Source: Methyloferula stellata AR4 | Lineage (GTDB): Bacteria; Pseudomonadota; Alphaproteobacteria; Rhizobiales; Beijerinckiaceae | Direction of reading: 5' to 3' | Assembly (NCBI RefSeq): GCF_000385335.1 | Contig: NZ_ARWA01000001.1 | Location: 3,178,001-3,242,000 of the forward strand | Length of the DNA: 64,000 nucleotides | Part shown: one piece after another, positions 52,034-60,528 of the stretch | Layout: each line of letters begins with the position of its first letter | Position numbering within the stretch: position 1 is the stretch's first letter | Program-made: the position numbers and the translations under genes | The notes under the pieces: generated by a model | Told to the model about the DNA's origin: nothing | Database searches by the model: none | Seen by the model: only the letters and a program-made list of their open reading frames with translations

Positions 52034-52904
52034 TGCCGAGCCTCCGGCGCGTGACAGCCTGGATCAGATTGACGGCGAGCAGAACCAGAAAGGCCGCGCC
52101 CAACATCAAAGTGGCGATGGCGGTTGCACCCGTCAGATCGAAGCCCTCGAGCTTCACGACGATCAGCAGCGGTGCGATTTCAGAGACGAAAGGCAGATTA
52201 CCCGCGATGAAGATCACCGAGCCATATTCGCCGACGCCGCGAGCGAAAGCCAAAGCAAAGCCCGTGAGAATGGCTGGCACAAGCACTGGCAAAACGACTT
52301 GCCGCAGCGTTCTTAAGCGCGATGCGCCAAGCGTCGCCGCGGCCTCTTCCACATCGCTTTCAAGATCGAGAAGGACAGGCTGAATCGTCCGCACGATGAA
52401 AGGCAGACCGACAAAGACCAGTGCAATGCCAATGCCGAGCGGCGTGAAGGCGATCTTCCAGCCGAGTGGCGCGACAAGCGCCCCGACCCAGCCGTTCGGC
52501 GCATAAATGGAGGCAAGCGCAATGCCTGCGACGGCGGTCGGCAAGGCAAAGGGCAGATCGACCGCGGCATCGAGAAGCCGCCGGCCCGGAAACTCATAGC
52601 GCACCAGCACCCAGGCGACGATCGTCCCGAACACGGCATTGACGCCGGCGGCCGCCAGAGCCAATCCGAAACTCACCTTCAAGGCCGCGAGCACGCGCGG
52701 CTCCGTGGCAATCGCCCAGAGGCCGGAAAAGCCAAGACCCGAGGCCCGCAAGACCAGCGCCGACAAAGGCAGAAGCACGATCAAGCCCAAATAGACGAGC
52801 GTCGTGCCGAAGGCGAAGCCAAAGCCCGGCAGGATCGAAGGACGGCGCAGGGTTTGGAGCAAATCTACCGCCTCAGACTGTGGATTTTCTGGAAATCCAA
52901 TCAA
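52026..52904 (-). CDS. cysT: Sulfate ABC transporter permease CysT (CysU)
   Basis: This 292-residue permease starts with a short cytoplasmic tail and has the sequence [21 protein letters not shown] in its first helix. The EAA-type loop is [20 protein letters not shown] followed by [15 protein letters not shown]. The CysU family feature [16 protein letters not shown] is present. It heads the minus-strand cysTWA unit. The sulfate-binding protein gene usual in front of it is missing here; the next gene upstream is divergent. Confidence 0.95.
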   Translation of the reverse strand: MIGFPENPQSEAVDLLQTLRRPSILPGFGFAFGTTLVYLGLIVLLPLSALVLRASGLGFSGLWAIATEPRVLAALKVSFGLALAAAGVNAVFGTIVAWVLVRYEFPGRRLLDAAVDLPFALPTAVAGIALASIYAPNGWVGALVAPLGWKIAFTPLGIGIALVFVGLPFIVRTIQPVLLDLESDVEEAAATLGASRLRTLRQVVLPVLVPAILTGFALAFARGVGEYGSVIFIAGNLPFVSEIAPLLIVVKLEGFDLTGATAIATLMLGAAFLVLLAVNLIQAVTRRRLGNV

Positions 52905-53198
52905 AACAAGCTAGCCGGGGGGCTCTTAGGATCCAAAGACCCTACTCCCGCTGCGCAGCCTGGTGGCTGAACATCTGCAATCTATCTATAGATTTTATAG
53001 AGTACAAGTCTAATCTACAGTAAATATACGGGCTTTAAAAAATTAATGTCGTCTTTCCTGTTAAATAGCTTATATGCCTTTGAAGGCGCACCAATTGCAT
53101 ATATCGAGTTCGAAGCAGGCCGCTGGGCTGGCCCTCGGGACCCGGTCCCGGCTCGGCAGCGCGGATGCAGATTGGCGCCGATCCAGAGTAACAGGGCG
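52905..53198. promoter_or_regulatory. Divergent control region of the sulfur assimilation genes
   Basis: The region is AT-rich at 52970-53100. It contains the repeat-like CTATCTATAGATTTTATAGAG (about 52982-53002), with an internal CTATAGA/TTTATAG symmetry, and TACAAGTCTAATCTACAG. A frame runs in from 53046, but that part has no family features and the DUF2849 start is at 53199. No riboswitch fold was recognised. Confidence 0.4.
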
Positions 53199-53513
53199 AT
53201 GTTGAAAATAATCTCCGCCAATCGGCTGCAGGATGGGATCGTGGTCTATGCCGTGGCCGAAGGCAGTTGGACAGCCGATATCGATCAAGCCAAACGCTTC
53301 ACCTCGGAGGCGGAGATCGAGGCCGGGCTCAAACAGGCCAAAACCGATGAGAAGCGCAATCTGATCGTCGATCCTTTCGCGGTCGATGTCGAAGCGGAGG
53401 CCAAAGGCCTGGAAGCCTTGACGCTGCGCAACGCGATTCGCGCCAAGGGGCCGACGATCGACTACCGTCCAAGCCAAGATAAAAGCGCCCGGGACCAAAG
53501 CGCGCGGAGCTGA
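53199..53513 (+). CDS. DUF2849-family protein of the sulfite reductase operon
   Basis: This 104-residue protein begins MLKIISANRLQDGIVVYAVA, the family signature, and continues with AKRFTSEAEIEAGLKQAKTDE. DUF2849 genes lie directly before the nitrite/sulfite reductase gene in many alphaproteobacteria, usually with cysG upstream. Its function is not known. It ends one base before the cysI start. AGGG lies only two bases before the ATG, so initiation may be weak or coupled to an upstream frame. Confidence 0.85.
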   Translation: MLKIISANRLQDGIVVYAVAEGSWTADIDQAKRFTSEAEIEAGLKQAKTDEKRNLIVDPFAVDVEAEAKGLEALTLRNAIRAKGPTIDYRPSQDKSARDQSARS

Positions 53514-53514
53514 C

Positions 53515-55182
53515 ATGTATCGTTATGACGAATTCGACGCAGGCTTTGTCGCCGAGCGCGTGGCGCAGTTTCGCGATCAGGTCGCGCGGCGCCTCTCGGG
53601 CGAATTGACCGAGGATCAATTCAAACCCTTGCGCCTGATGAACGGCGTCTATCTGCAATTGCACGCCTATATGCTGCGCATTGCGGTGCCTTATGGAACC
53701 TTGTCATCGCGTCAGATGCGCAAGCTCGCTTTCATCGCGCGGCGCTATGATCGCGGCTACGGCCATTTCACGACACGGCAGAACATTCAGTTCAACTGGC
53801 CGGCGCTTGCCGATTGCCCGGATATTCTGGCCGAACTCGCGACCGTCGAGATGCACGCGATCCAGACCTCCGGCAATTGCATCCGCAATATCACGACGGA
53901 TCATTTCGCCGGTGCCGCGGCCGACGAGCTCGAAGATCCCCGCCCCTATGGCGAGATTTTGCGGCAATGGTCGTCGATCCATCCGGAATATTCTTATCTT
54001 CCACGCAAGTTCAAGATCGCGCTGAATGGCGCGCCGCATGACCGCGCCGCGATCCAGGTGCATGACCTCGGCTTCCAGATCGTCAAGAACGACAAAGGCG
54101 AAACCGGCTTCACCGTCTATGTCGGCGGCGGCCAAGGCCGCACGCCGCTCGTCGCGCGCAAGCTCCGCGACTTTTTGCCGAAGGCTGACCTGCTTGCCTA
54201 TTCCAATGCGATCTTGCGCATCTACAATCTCGAAGGCCGCCGCGACAATAAATATCGCGCACGAGTTAAAATCCTCGTCGAGGATCGCGGCATCGATGAC
54301 ATCCGCGCCGAAGTCGAAGCCGATTTCGCAAAACACCGCGACGAACATCTGACATTGCCGCAAGCCGAACTCGACCGCATCGCGGCCTATTTCGCTTTGC
54401 CCCCGTTGGAAGAGCGTCAGGCGGTGTCGATGGCCTGCGAGGTCCGCAAGGCCGGCGATCCGGCTTTCGCGCGCTTCCTCAAATATAATGTCGTGGCGCA
54501 TAAGAACCCCGGCTATGGCATCGTTACGATCTCCCTAAAGCCCGTCGGCGGCATTCCGGGCGACGCCTCGGCCGAGCAAATGGAAGCCGTCGCCGATCTG
54601 GCTGAGGCCTATTCGCAAGACGAGATCCGCGTGGCGCATGAGCAGAATCTCGTTCTGCCGCATGTCGCGCTCGACGATCTGCCGGCGATTTTCGACAAAC
54701 TGGTCGAACAGGGCCTCGCCGAAGGCAATATCGGACTCGTCTCCGACATCATCGCCTGCCCCGGCCTCGATTATTGTGCGCTGGCGACCGCCCGCTCGAT
54801 CCCGATCGCGCAGCGCCTGTCGGAACGTTTCGGCAATGGCGAGCGCGCTGCCGAGATCGGGCCGTTAAAGATCAATGTATCCGGCTGCATCAATGCCTGC
54901 GGCCATCATCACGTCGGTCATATCGGCATTTTGGGGCTCGATAAGAAGGGCGTCGAATCCTACCAGATCGCGCTCGGCGGCTCGGCCGACGAGACCTGCG
55001 AGATCGGCCAAGTCCTGGGCCCCGGCTTTTCGACCGATGAGATCATCGATGCGATCGAGGAGCTGGTCGACACATATCTGAAGCTCCGCACCAGCAAGGA
55101 CGAGGATTTTCTTGCAACCGTGCGGCGCGTCGGCCTGGAGCCGTTCCAGAAGGCGATTTATTTCGCGGGCGAAAATCTATGA
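53515..55182 (+). CDS. cysI: Ferredoxin-type sulfite reductase, hemoprotein (CysI)
   Basis: This 555-residue siroheme enzyme has two repeats of the nitrite/sulfite reductase fold. The N-terminal repeat contains RQMRKLAFIARRYDRGYGHF and TTRQNIQFNWP. The siroheme/4Fe-4S site is formed by CPGLDYCALATARS and NVSGCINACGHHHVGHIGI, giving four cysteines in C-x5-C and C-x3-C spacing. It reduces sulfite to sulfide. Its sequence context (DUF2849, cysH, DUF934) argues for assimilatory sulfite rather than nitrite reduction. Its stop overlaps the cysH ATG. Confidence 0.94.
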   Translation: MYRYDEFDAGFVAERVAQFRDQVARRLSGELTEDQFKPLRLMNGVYLQLHAYMLRIAVPYGTLSSRQMRKLAFIARRYDRGYGHFTTRQNIQFNWPALADCPDILAELATVEMHAIQTSGNCIRNITTDHFAGAAADELEDPRPYGEILRQWSSIHPEYSYLPRKFKIALNGAPHDRAAIQVHDLGFQIVKNDKGETGFTVYVGGGQGRTPLVARKLRDFLPKADLLAYSNAILRIYNLEGRRDNKYRARVKILVEDRGIDDIRAEVEADFAKHRDEHLTLPQAELDRIAAYFALPPLEERQAVSMACEVRKAGDPAFARFLKYNVVAHKNPGYGIVTISLKPVGGIPGDASAEQMEAVADLAEAYSQDEIRVAHEQNLVLPHVALDDLPAIFDKLVEQGLAEGNIGLVSDIIACPGLDYCALATARSIPIAQRLSERFGNGERAAEIGPLKINVSGCINACGHHHVGHIGILGLDKKGVESYQIALGGSADETCEIGQVLGPGFSTDEIIDAIEELVDTYLKLRTSKDEDFLATVRRVGLEPFQKAIYFAGENL

Positions 55183-55904
55183 TCGCGCCGGACGAAGGCC
55201 TCTTCGGCGACGCAAGCACCGCCGCGCAACTCGCAGCCAGGTTCATGGCGCTCGATCCGCAAAAGCTCTTGCGGCTGGCGATCGAGGATTTGTTTCCGGG
55301 CCGCATCGCGCTGGTCTCAAGCTTCGGCGCCGATTCGGCCGTGCTGCTTCATATGGTCTCCGAGGTCGATAAAGCGACGCCCGTCCTCTTCATCGACACA
55401 CTGCATCTGTTTCCCGAGACGCTTGCCTATCGCGACGAGCTCGTCGAACGCCTCAAGCTGACCAATGTAAAGACCATTCAGCCGGAGGCGGACGCGCTTG
55501 CCGAGGCCGATCCGGAAAAATTCCTTTGGGCGAGCGATCCGGACGCCTGCTGTCATTTGCGCAAGGTTCTGCCGCTCGCCAAAGCGCTTGAAGGCTATGA
55601 GGCCTGGATCACCGGGCGCAAGCGCTATCAAGCCGAAACGCGCGCATCTCTGCCTTTGTTCGAAACGGAAAATGGCCGCGTGAAGGTGAACCCCTTGGCC
55701 GCATGGTCAAACGAGGATGTCGCAGCCTATTTCGAAAAACATCACCTGCCGAAGCACAGCCTCGTCGCGAAGGGCTATCCGTCGATCGGATGCATTCCCT
55801 GCACATCGCAGGTCAAACCCGGCGAAGACGCACGTGCCGGACGCTGGCGCGGGCGTGCCAAGGTCGAATGCGGCATTCACATCCATGCAGGTTCCGACAT
55901 TTGA
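55179..55904 (+). CDS. cysH: Adenylyl-sulfate (APS) reductase, CysH family with 4Fe-4S site
   Basis: The product has 241 residues. It has the PP-loop motif SSFGADSAV (about 47-56) and the cluster cysteines C124-C125 plus C205-x2-C208. This pattern distinguishes APS (plant-type) from PAPS reductases. The catalytic Cys231 is in the C-terminal VECGIHIH. It reduces adenylyl sulfate to sulfite with thioredoxin. The ATG overlaps the cysI stop. A dispersed palindromic repeat follows the stop. Confidence 0.94.
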   Translation: MIAPDEGLFGDASTAAQLAARFMALDPQKLLRLAIEDLFPGRIALVSSFGADSAVLLHMVSEVDKATPVLFIDTLHLFPETLAYRDELVERLKLTNVKTIQPEADALAEADPEKFLWASDPDACCHLRKVLPLAKALEGYEAWITGRKRYQAETRASLPLFETENGRVKVNPLAAWSNEDVAAYFEKHHLPKHSLVAKGYPSIGCIPCTSQVKPGEDARAGRWRGRAKVECGIHIHAGSDI

Positions 55905-55946
55905 GCATGATCCCGAAAGTTGCAGACTTTTCGGATAGGATTATGC
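55905..55946. repeat. Dispersed palindromic repeat, family A
   Basis: The imperfect inverted repeat GCATGATCC-GAAA-TTGCAGAC-TTTCGGAT-AGG-ATTATGC lies between cysH and the DUF934 gene. A related unit occurs at 63274. Elements with CCGAAAAGTTGCAGACTTTTCGG cores are common in Hyphomicrobiales genomes, a recollection rather than a search result. Confidence 0.7.
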
Positions 55947-55996
55947 GTAAGCAAGACAAGACAATCGTGTTTCACTCGCAAGCGACCAAGTTCTAA

Positions 55997-56503
55997 ATGG
56001 CTTTTTATAAAGACAGTGCCTTCAGCACCGATTCATGGCGGCGACTGGATGAGAGCGAAGACGTCCCGCAAGATGGTCGCGTCATCCTCACTCTGGACCA
56101 ATGGCAAAAGCACAAGACGGCACAGCAGAATGCAAACATTCCGCTTGGCCTGTCTTTGCCGCCAGGCGTGCTCGTCAATCGGCTTGACATGGATTTTTCG
56201 CGCTTCTCGCTGATCGTGCTTGAATTCCCAAAATATACGGACGGCCGCGCCTATTCGATGGCGCGGCAGCTTCGCGACGACCGGCATTTCACCGGCGAGC
56301 TGCGCGCAACGGGCGACGTGCTTTTCGATCAATTGCAATTGATGGCGCGCAGCGGCTTCGACGCGTTCGAAATTACCGACGCGTCAACAATCAAGCTTTT
56401 GGAAGAAGGCCGTCAGGCGTCCATGACGCATTTCTACCAGCCGGCGCTGGGCCGCGAGATTCCGGCGGGCACGCGGCCTTGGGCGCGCCGCACCGGGGAC
56501 TGA
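55997..56503 (+). CDS. DUF934-family protein of the sulfite reductase operon
   Basis: The product has 168 residues. It has the family core VIVLEFPKYTDGRAYSMARQ as LIVLEFPKYTDGRAYSMARQ, then LRDDRHFTGELRATGDVLFDQ and GFDAFE. Members are genetically linked to cysI in proteobacteria but have no established activity; an electron-transfer or assembly factor role is proposed for the family. It starts 92 bases after cysH, a gap filled by the palindromic repeat. Confidence 0.92.
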   Translation: MAFYKDSAFSTDSWRRLDESEDVPQDGRVILTLDQWQKHKTAQQNANIPLGLSLPPGVLVNRLDMDFSRFSLIVLEFPKYTDGRAYSMARQLRDDRHFTGELRATGDVLFDQLQLMARSGFDAFEITDASTIKLLEEGRQASMTHFYQPALGREIPAGTRPWARRTGD

Positions 56504-56505
56504 AG

Positions 56506-56549
56506 CGTTTTCCAGCGAAGTGGGTACCGGTTCGCGTGAAGAAAACGCG
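56506..56549. repeat. Dispersed palindromic repeat, family B
   Basis: The unit GCGTTTTC ... GAAAACGC flanks the core CAGCGAAGTGGGTACCGGTTC. It lies immediately after the DUF934 stop. The sequence type (GCGAAGTGG-TACCGGTTCGCG) is a repeat familiar from several Hyphomicrobiales genomes. A short, related stem AAAACGCGA-CCTGA-TCGCGTTTT is at 61953. Confidence 0.65.
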
Positions 56550-56571
56550 TCAAAAATAGAATCATAGAGCT

Positions 56572-56919
56572 TCACGCTTCGAGTTGGGCCGTGATGATCG
56601 GGCGCCCCAAAGCATGCGCCGCCGCGGCATGGCCGATCGCGCGCGCCTCGTCTTCGAGAACTGGAACAAGAATAAAGTGCAAGCCAGCCAAGAGCGGCTG
56701 GTCTTTTCCCGTCATGGCGGCGAGAAGCGAGCGGCGCTCATCGTCCTTGGCCGTAGCGGCGAAACGGCAAACCGCTTGCGCGACGAACGCGCCGATCGAC
56801 TGATCGCGAAACTGCACGGCGGAAGCCACCTTCCCTGCAAAAGGCAGCCCGAGCGAAAAGACGGCGGCTTTCGCAACCTCTTCATTCGCGCATGTATGGA
56901 CGAGTTCGTCGATCAACAT
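56572..56919 (-). CDS. Small cytosolic protein of unknown function
   Basis: The product has 115 residues. It begins MLIDELVHTCANEEVAKAAV and contains FSLGLPFAGKVASAVQFRDQ and an Ala-rich C-terminal part. A GGAG site seven bases before the ATG supports this start over a codon 69 bases upstream. I do not recognise the family. No signal peptide or membrane helix. It stands alone. Confidence 0.6.
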   Translation of the reverse strand: MLIDELVHTCANEEVAKAAVFSLGLPFAGKVASAVQFRDQSIGAFVAQAVCRFAATAKDDERRSLLAAMTGKDQPLLAGLHFILVPVLEDEARAIGHAAAAHALGRPIITAQLEA

Positions 56920-56955
56920 TGACTCTCTCCGCTTAAACTCTTCGTCATCTCTGCA

Positions 56956-57014
56956 CCGAGCCTCATTGGCCTCGGCAAACATGCGCACTCTTCGATCTCA
57001 GCGAGTGTGCGCAT
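56956..57014. repeat. Two inverted repeats upstream of the small unknown gene
   Basis: CCGAGCC...GGCCTCGG (56956-56975) and CATGCGCAC...GTGTGCGCATG (56980-57014) form adjacent stems in the gap before the 56919 start. They may be operators or transcript stems. Confidence 0.45.
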
Positions 57015-57166
57015 GACTCTCTTCTAAGCAGAGATACAGACCTTATGATGACGACATTGCGCTCACTTCATGCTGCTCTTTTCGCAGCCTCGACGCAATG
57101 CGTCGAAACAAAGATTCGCAGCGCAGCAGCAATCAATTTTCATTGATGCTTCGTTATCGCTGAAAT

Positions 57167-57949
57167 CTAAAATGCAGTGAGCAAAGTCATCAGTTGTGCC
57201 CGTAGCGCGGCGGGCTCAACCAATCGAAAATGGGCCTTTGTCGGATGCTCCACGCGGTCGACGCGGATCGACAATCCATCCATTTTGTTGACGATATCGA
57301 AACCATATTCGTCGGTGACATCGTCCCCCACAAATACAGGCTTACGGCCGCTAAACGGCGAGAGCCCCATAAAGGTTCCAATCGCGGTCCCTTTATTGAA
57401 CTCGACCAGCTTGAGCTCCGCGACCATCTTGCCTTCCAAGACGACAAAGTCGCTCTCGATGGCGCACTGCGAGAGAAGCGCCAGCACCTCGGGGCGCAGC
57501 TCCGGTCTCTGCCGGAAATGAATGGTCAGGGCCGCGCCTTTATTCTCGAACAGAAGTCCGGGATGCGCTGCAACAAAAGCTTCGACCGTGCCGCTCACAG
57601 CCTGCAAAGGCGCGCTCTGAGCATCGGCCGTCGAACCGTCATCGAACCGTAACATGGCCCCATGCGTTCCCGCCGCCGGCAGACGCAGCGGCGCGAAGAT
57701 CCGGTCGATATCCTGGATCGTCCGGCCGCTGATCAAAGCGACGGCGCCGCCAGCCTTTTCCTGAAGCGCCATCAGGAGCTCTTGAAGCGCGGGATCGGCC
57801 ACGACATCGCCGGGATGCGGCTTGATGTCGAGAAGCGTCCCGTCCACATCGAGAAAATAGGCGGAGGACGCAGGCGGCGCCAATGCGGCGAGGCCGCCCT
57901 CTGCCAAATCATGCGGCCGTCGGATATGATCGCCCTGTATCGTCGTCAT
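57167..57949 (-). CDS. otsB: Trehalose-6-phosphate phosphatase OtsB
   Basis: The product has 260 residues. HAD-type motif I is YFLDVDGTLLDIKPHPGD with the nucleophile Asp34 and Asp36. Further family blocks are VALISGRTIQDIDRIFAPLR and AGTHGAMLRF, with KGTAIGTFM and VFVGDDVTDEYGFDIV (motif IV Asp-Asp) near the end. It dephosphorylates trehalose-6-phosphate. No otsA is adjacent. An alternative upstream start at 58021 gives 284 residues; the shorter form matches the usual family length. Confidence 0.92.
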   Translation of the reverse strand: MTTIQGDHIRRPHDLAEGGLAALAPPASSAYFLDVDGTLLDIKPHPGDVVADPALQELLMALQEKAGGAVALISGRTIQDIDRIFAPLRLPAAGTHGAMLRFDDGSTADAQSAPLQAVSGTVEAFVAAHPGLLFENKGAALTIHFRQRPELRPEVLALLSQCAIESDFVVLEGKMVAELKLVEFNKGTAIGTFMGLSPFSGRKPVFVGDDVTDEYGFDIVNKMDGLSIRVDRVEHPTKAHFRLVEPAALRAQLMTLLTAF

Positions 57950-58162
57950 GGATTTGTCTTCTGCCAATCTCTTCCAGACTAATCTCTTCGAGAATGAATA
58001 ATTTGGATCGAATTCATCCAAAAGCTTTCACCCGCTATGCGGGCGCCTTTGTGACCGTAGCGTGAACGACTCAAGTGTAATCCCGGTTCGCTCTAGCAAG
58101 CTTTTTTTGCATAATGCTGACGGCCGATACCTGCCGCCGGAGCCGTTCAAGGAAAGATCCAT

Positions 58163-58870
58163 ATGAAGGAAAAAGATCTCCGCGAGAGCCTTGTCACCCG
58201 GTGCCGCGATCTCGAAAAGTTCGGTTTGAATCAAGGCACCGCCGGCAATCTCTCGATCCGGCTCGGCGACACGATGCTCATCACGCCAAGCGCCGTGCCT
58301 TACGACCAACTGACGCCCGAGATGATCGCCAGCATGCCGCTTGATGGTGAATATGGGTCTTGGACCGGGCCGCTTCCACCCTCGAGCGAATGGCGCATTC
58401 ATCTCGATATTCTGAAAGGCCGCCCCGATGTCGGCGCGCTCATCCACACGCATTCGCTTTATGCGACGACGCTTTCGATGCTGCGCAAGCCTATTCCCGC
58501 CGCCCATTACATGATCGCGGCCTTCGGTGGCCCGACCATCCGCTGCACGGATTATGCGCCCTTTGGCACCAAGGAACTGTCCGATTTCGCTTTGGCCGGG
58601 CTCGAAGGGCGCATGGGCGTGCTTCTCGGCAGCCATGGCATGGTGGTCCTCGGCGCCACACTCGATGAAGCCATGTGGCGCGCGGTCGAACTCGAAACGC
58701 TCGCCAAGATGTTTTATCTCGCGGCCAGTATTGGCAAACCGGCGATCCTCGACGATGAGGAGATCGCACGCATCGTCGAGCGATTCAAAACCTACGGCTA
58801 TAAGCCGCCGAAGGAGCGAGAGACGAAGGCGGAGAAGAAGCGCGCGTCCAAGAAGGCGCAGGCGGTGTAG
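58163..58870 (+). CDS. Class II aldolase/adducin-family protein (fuculose-phosphate aldolase-like)
   Basis: This 235-residue protein has the zinc-site histidines in VGALIHTHSLYATTLSM (H-T-H) and in a later LLGSHGMVVLGATLDEA. The N-terminal part is ESLVTRCRDLEKFGLNQGTA with a GNLSIRLGDTMLITPSA phosphate site. It resembles L-fuculose-1-phosphate and related aldolases acting on sugar phosphates; the substrate is unknown. The C-terminal 25 residues are a Lys/Arg/Glu-rich tail. A long inverted repeat follows. Confidence 0.9.
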   Translation: MKEKDLRESLVTRCRDLEKFGLNQGTAGNLSIRLGDTMLITPSAVPYDQLTPEMIASMPLDGEYGSWTGPLPPSSEWRIHLDILKGRPDVGALIHTHSLYATTLSMLRKPIPAAHYMIAAFGGPTIRCTDYAPFGTKELSDFALAGLEGRMGVLLGSHGMVVLGATLDEAMWRAVELETLAKMFYLAASIGKPAILDDEEIARIVERFKTYGYKPPKERETKAEKKRASKKAQAV

Positions 58871-58886
58871 GGCTTCAACCTTCAAA

Positions 58887-58964
58887 CCGTCATTGCGAGC
58901 GAAGCGAAGCAATCCAGGAATAAATATATGGATTGCTTCGGAGCAAAGCTCCTCGCAATGACGG
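58887..58964. repeat. Long dispersed inverted repeat, family C
   Basis: CCGTCATTGCGAG (58887-58899) pairs with CTCGCAATGACGG (58952-58964). Inner arms are GCGAAGCAATCCA and TGGATTGCTTCGG, separated by a short AT-rich loop. It lies between convergent genes and may form a large stem in both transcripts. CGTCATTGCGAGCG-type elements are widespread in alphaproteobacterial genomes. Confidence 0.85.
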
Positions 58965-58966
58965 CT

Positions 58967-59887
58967 CTAGGCGATGTCTTCCGCCAGACGCAGCAGAGTG
59001 CGCGTCGGAAGGCTGTCTGGCGAGCGAAGCTGCTCTATGCCCGAATAGTGGTTGGCATGAGGCAGCGGGAATAACCCGCCGGCGTGATGGGACCTTGCCC
59101 GATAGGCGTGAAAACCGCGGCTATTATGGATAAGCACCGGCAGTTCCGCGGTCCCGTAGGCAATGACCAGCCTTTTGTCGACGCTGGGCAGACGCAATGG
59201 CGACAAAGTGACGATCTCCTCATCCGACAATTTGAGCTTCTCATTGAGATAAGTGTCGCGGATCGGCCCGAGTTCATAGATTCCCGAAACGGCATAGCCT
59301 GCCTTGACGATCGGGTGGTCCAAGGCGAGCGCCGCGAGATGGCCTCCGGCCGACCAGCCCGACAGGATGATCGGGCCTTCAATTCCAAGTGCGCCGGCCT
59401 GTGCGCCGAACCAGTCGAGCGCACTGCGGATTTCGCCCGCGATCTGCGTCAATGTCGCGGCTGGCGCCAAAGTATAGCCCGGCATGGCGCAGGACCAGCC
59501 ATGCGCGAGCACACCTTCCGCGAAGCAGGAGAAATGCTCCCGGTTGCGCGCCTGCCAATAGCCGCCATGGATGAAGACCAGACACGGCGCTTTTGGATTG
59601 TCGCTTGGAAACACATCCCATTTGTTTCGCTCGCCCGGCCCATAGGCGAGATCGAGATGTTTCGGATGCTGGGCGCGGAAGGCCGTCGAGGCCGCGACCC
59701 AGCGATCGACGATTTGCGTGCTGTCGGCGACCGCCGTCCCATTGTTGTAAGCGGCATCGCGCGCCGCATGCGACATCATTGCCCAGACCGTCTTATCCAC
59801 AGCAGGCGTCTCCGCGCGCGCGAGATCGGATGCGATAAGCGCAGAGCCAGATGCTGCCACGAAGGCGCGGCGATCAATGGCAACCAT
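58967..59887 (-). CDS. Tat-exported alpha/beta hydrolase (esterase/kynurenine formamidase-like)
   Basis: This 306-residue protein has a Tat signal IDRRAFVAASGSALIASDLA. The oxyanion block is H107-G-G-Y-W and the nucleophile is Ser179 in GWSAGGH. Family features NKWDVFPSDNPKAPCLVFIHG and YELGPIRDTYLNEKL match alpha/beta hydrolase-3 esterases close to kynurenine formamidases. The start at 59887 is preferred, as the 59923 codon overlaps the glyoxalase gene. A periplasmic esterase role is likely; substrate unknown. Confidence 0.88.
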   Translation of the reverse strand: MVAIDRRAFVAASGSALIASDLARAETPAVDKTVWAMMSHAARDAAYNNGTAVADSTQIVDRWVAASTAFRAQHPKHLDLAYGPGERNKWDVFPSDNPKAPCLVFIHGGYWQARNREHFSCFAEGVLAHGWSCAMPGYTLAPAATLTQIAGEIRSALDWFGAQAGALGIEGPIILSGWSAGGHLAALALDHPIVKAGYAVSGIYELGPIRDTYLNEKLKLSDEEIVTLSPLRLPSVDKRLVIAYGTAELPVLIHNSRGFHAYRARSHHAGGLFPLPHANHYSGIEQLRSPDSLPTRTLLRLAEDIA

Positions 59888-59912
59888 TATGTCCCCCAAG
59901 TCGGGCCGCGGG

Positions 59913-60359
59913 CTACCAGACACCCGTATTCTGCATCGAAGCCCAAGGCTCCTGCGGCGGTTTGGCAGGGCCCTTCTGCAAAAGCTCGATCGAAATATCG
60001 TCCGGCGAGCGGATGAAGGCCATATAACCGTCGCGCGGCGGCCTATTGATCGTGACGCCCGCCTTCATAAGCCGGTCGCATGTCGCGTAGATGTCATCGA
60101 CTCCATAAGCGAGATGCCCGAAATTGCGGCCGCCCGTATAGGCTTCTGTATCCCAATTATAGGTCAGCTCGACCATGGGCGCCTGCTCCTTCTTGGCATG
60201 TTCGGCGTCGGCCGGCGCCGCCAGATAGACCAGGGTGAAGCGACCCTTGTCATTCTCCATGCGCCGGACCTCCACGAGACCGAGTTTGTCGCAGTAGAAA
60301 TCGAGGGATTTCGAAAGATCCGTCACGCGGACCATCGTATGCAAATATTCCAACGTCAC
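59913..60359 (-). CDS. gloA: Lactoylglutathione lyase (glyoxalase I)
   Basis: The product has 148 residues. Family blocks are [21 protein letters not shown] at the N-terminus, with the metal ligand His6 and Glu30 region ([20 protein letters not shown]), and later [20 protein letters not shown] and [16 protein letters not shown]. It converts the methylglyoxal-glutathione hemithioacetal to lactoylglutathione. It lies 25 bases upstream of the esterase gene on the same strand. Confidence 0.93.
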   Translation of the reverse strand: MTLEYLHTMVRVTDLSKSLDFYCDKLGLVEVRRMENDKGRFTLVYLAAPADAEHAKKEQAPMVELTYNWDTEAYTGGRNFGHLAYGVDDIYATCDRLMKAGVTINRPPRDGYMAFIRSPDDISIELLQKGPAKPPQEPWASMQNTGVW

Positions 60360-60528
60360 TCTCCCCTCACCGAAGCGTTTTAGACCGTAGCTGCCGGCAT
60401 CGCCCAGGCGCGTTTGTCGCGGCTATCTCGACGTTATATATAGGACGCCTTCCGCATTTGCCGCCCCTCCCCGCCATTTTGCCTATGGCCGGAACCGGCA
60501 TCAATAAATCTTTAGGTGTGATGCGTTG

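Noticed and set aside
53046-53198. N-terminal extension of the DUF2849 protein
   Set aside because: The family begins at MLKIISANRL; the extra 51 residues look like translated regulatory DNA.
52905-53198. SAM-type riboswitch in the sulfur gene control region
   Set aside because: Some symmetry is present but no consistent stem-pseudoknot pattern could be drawn.
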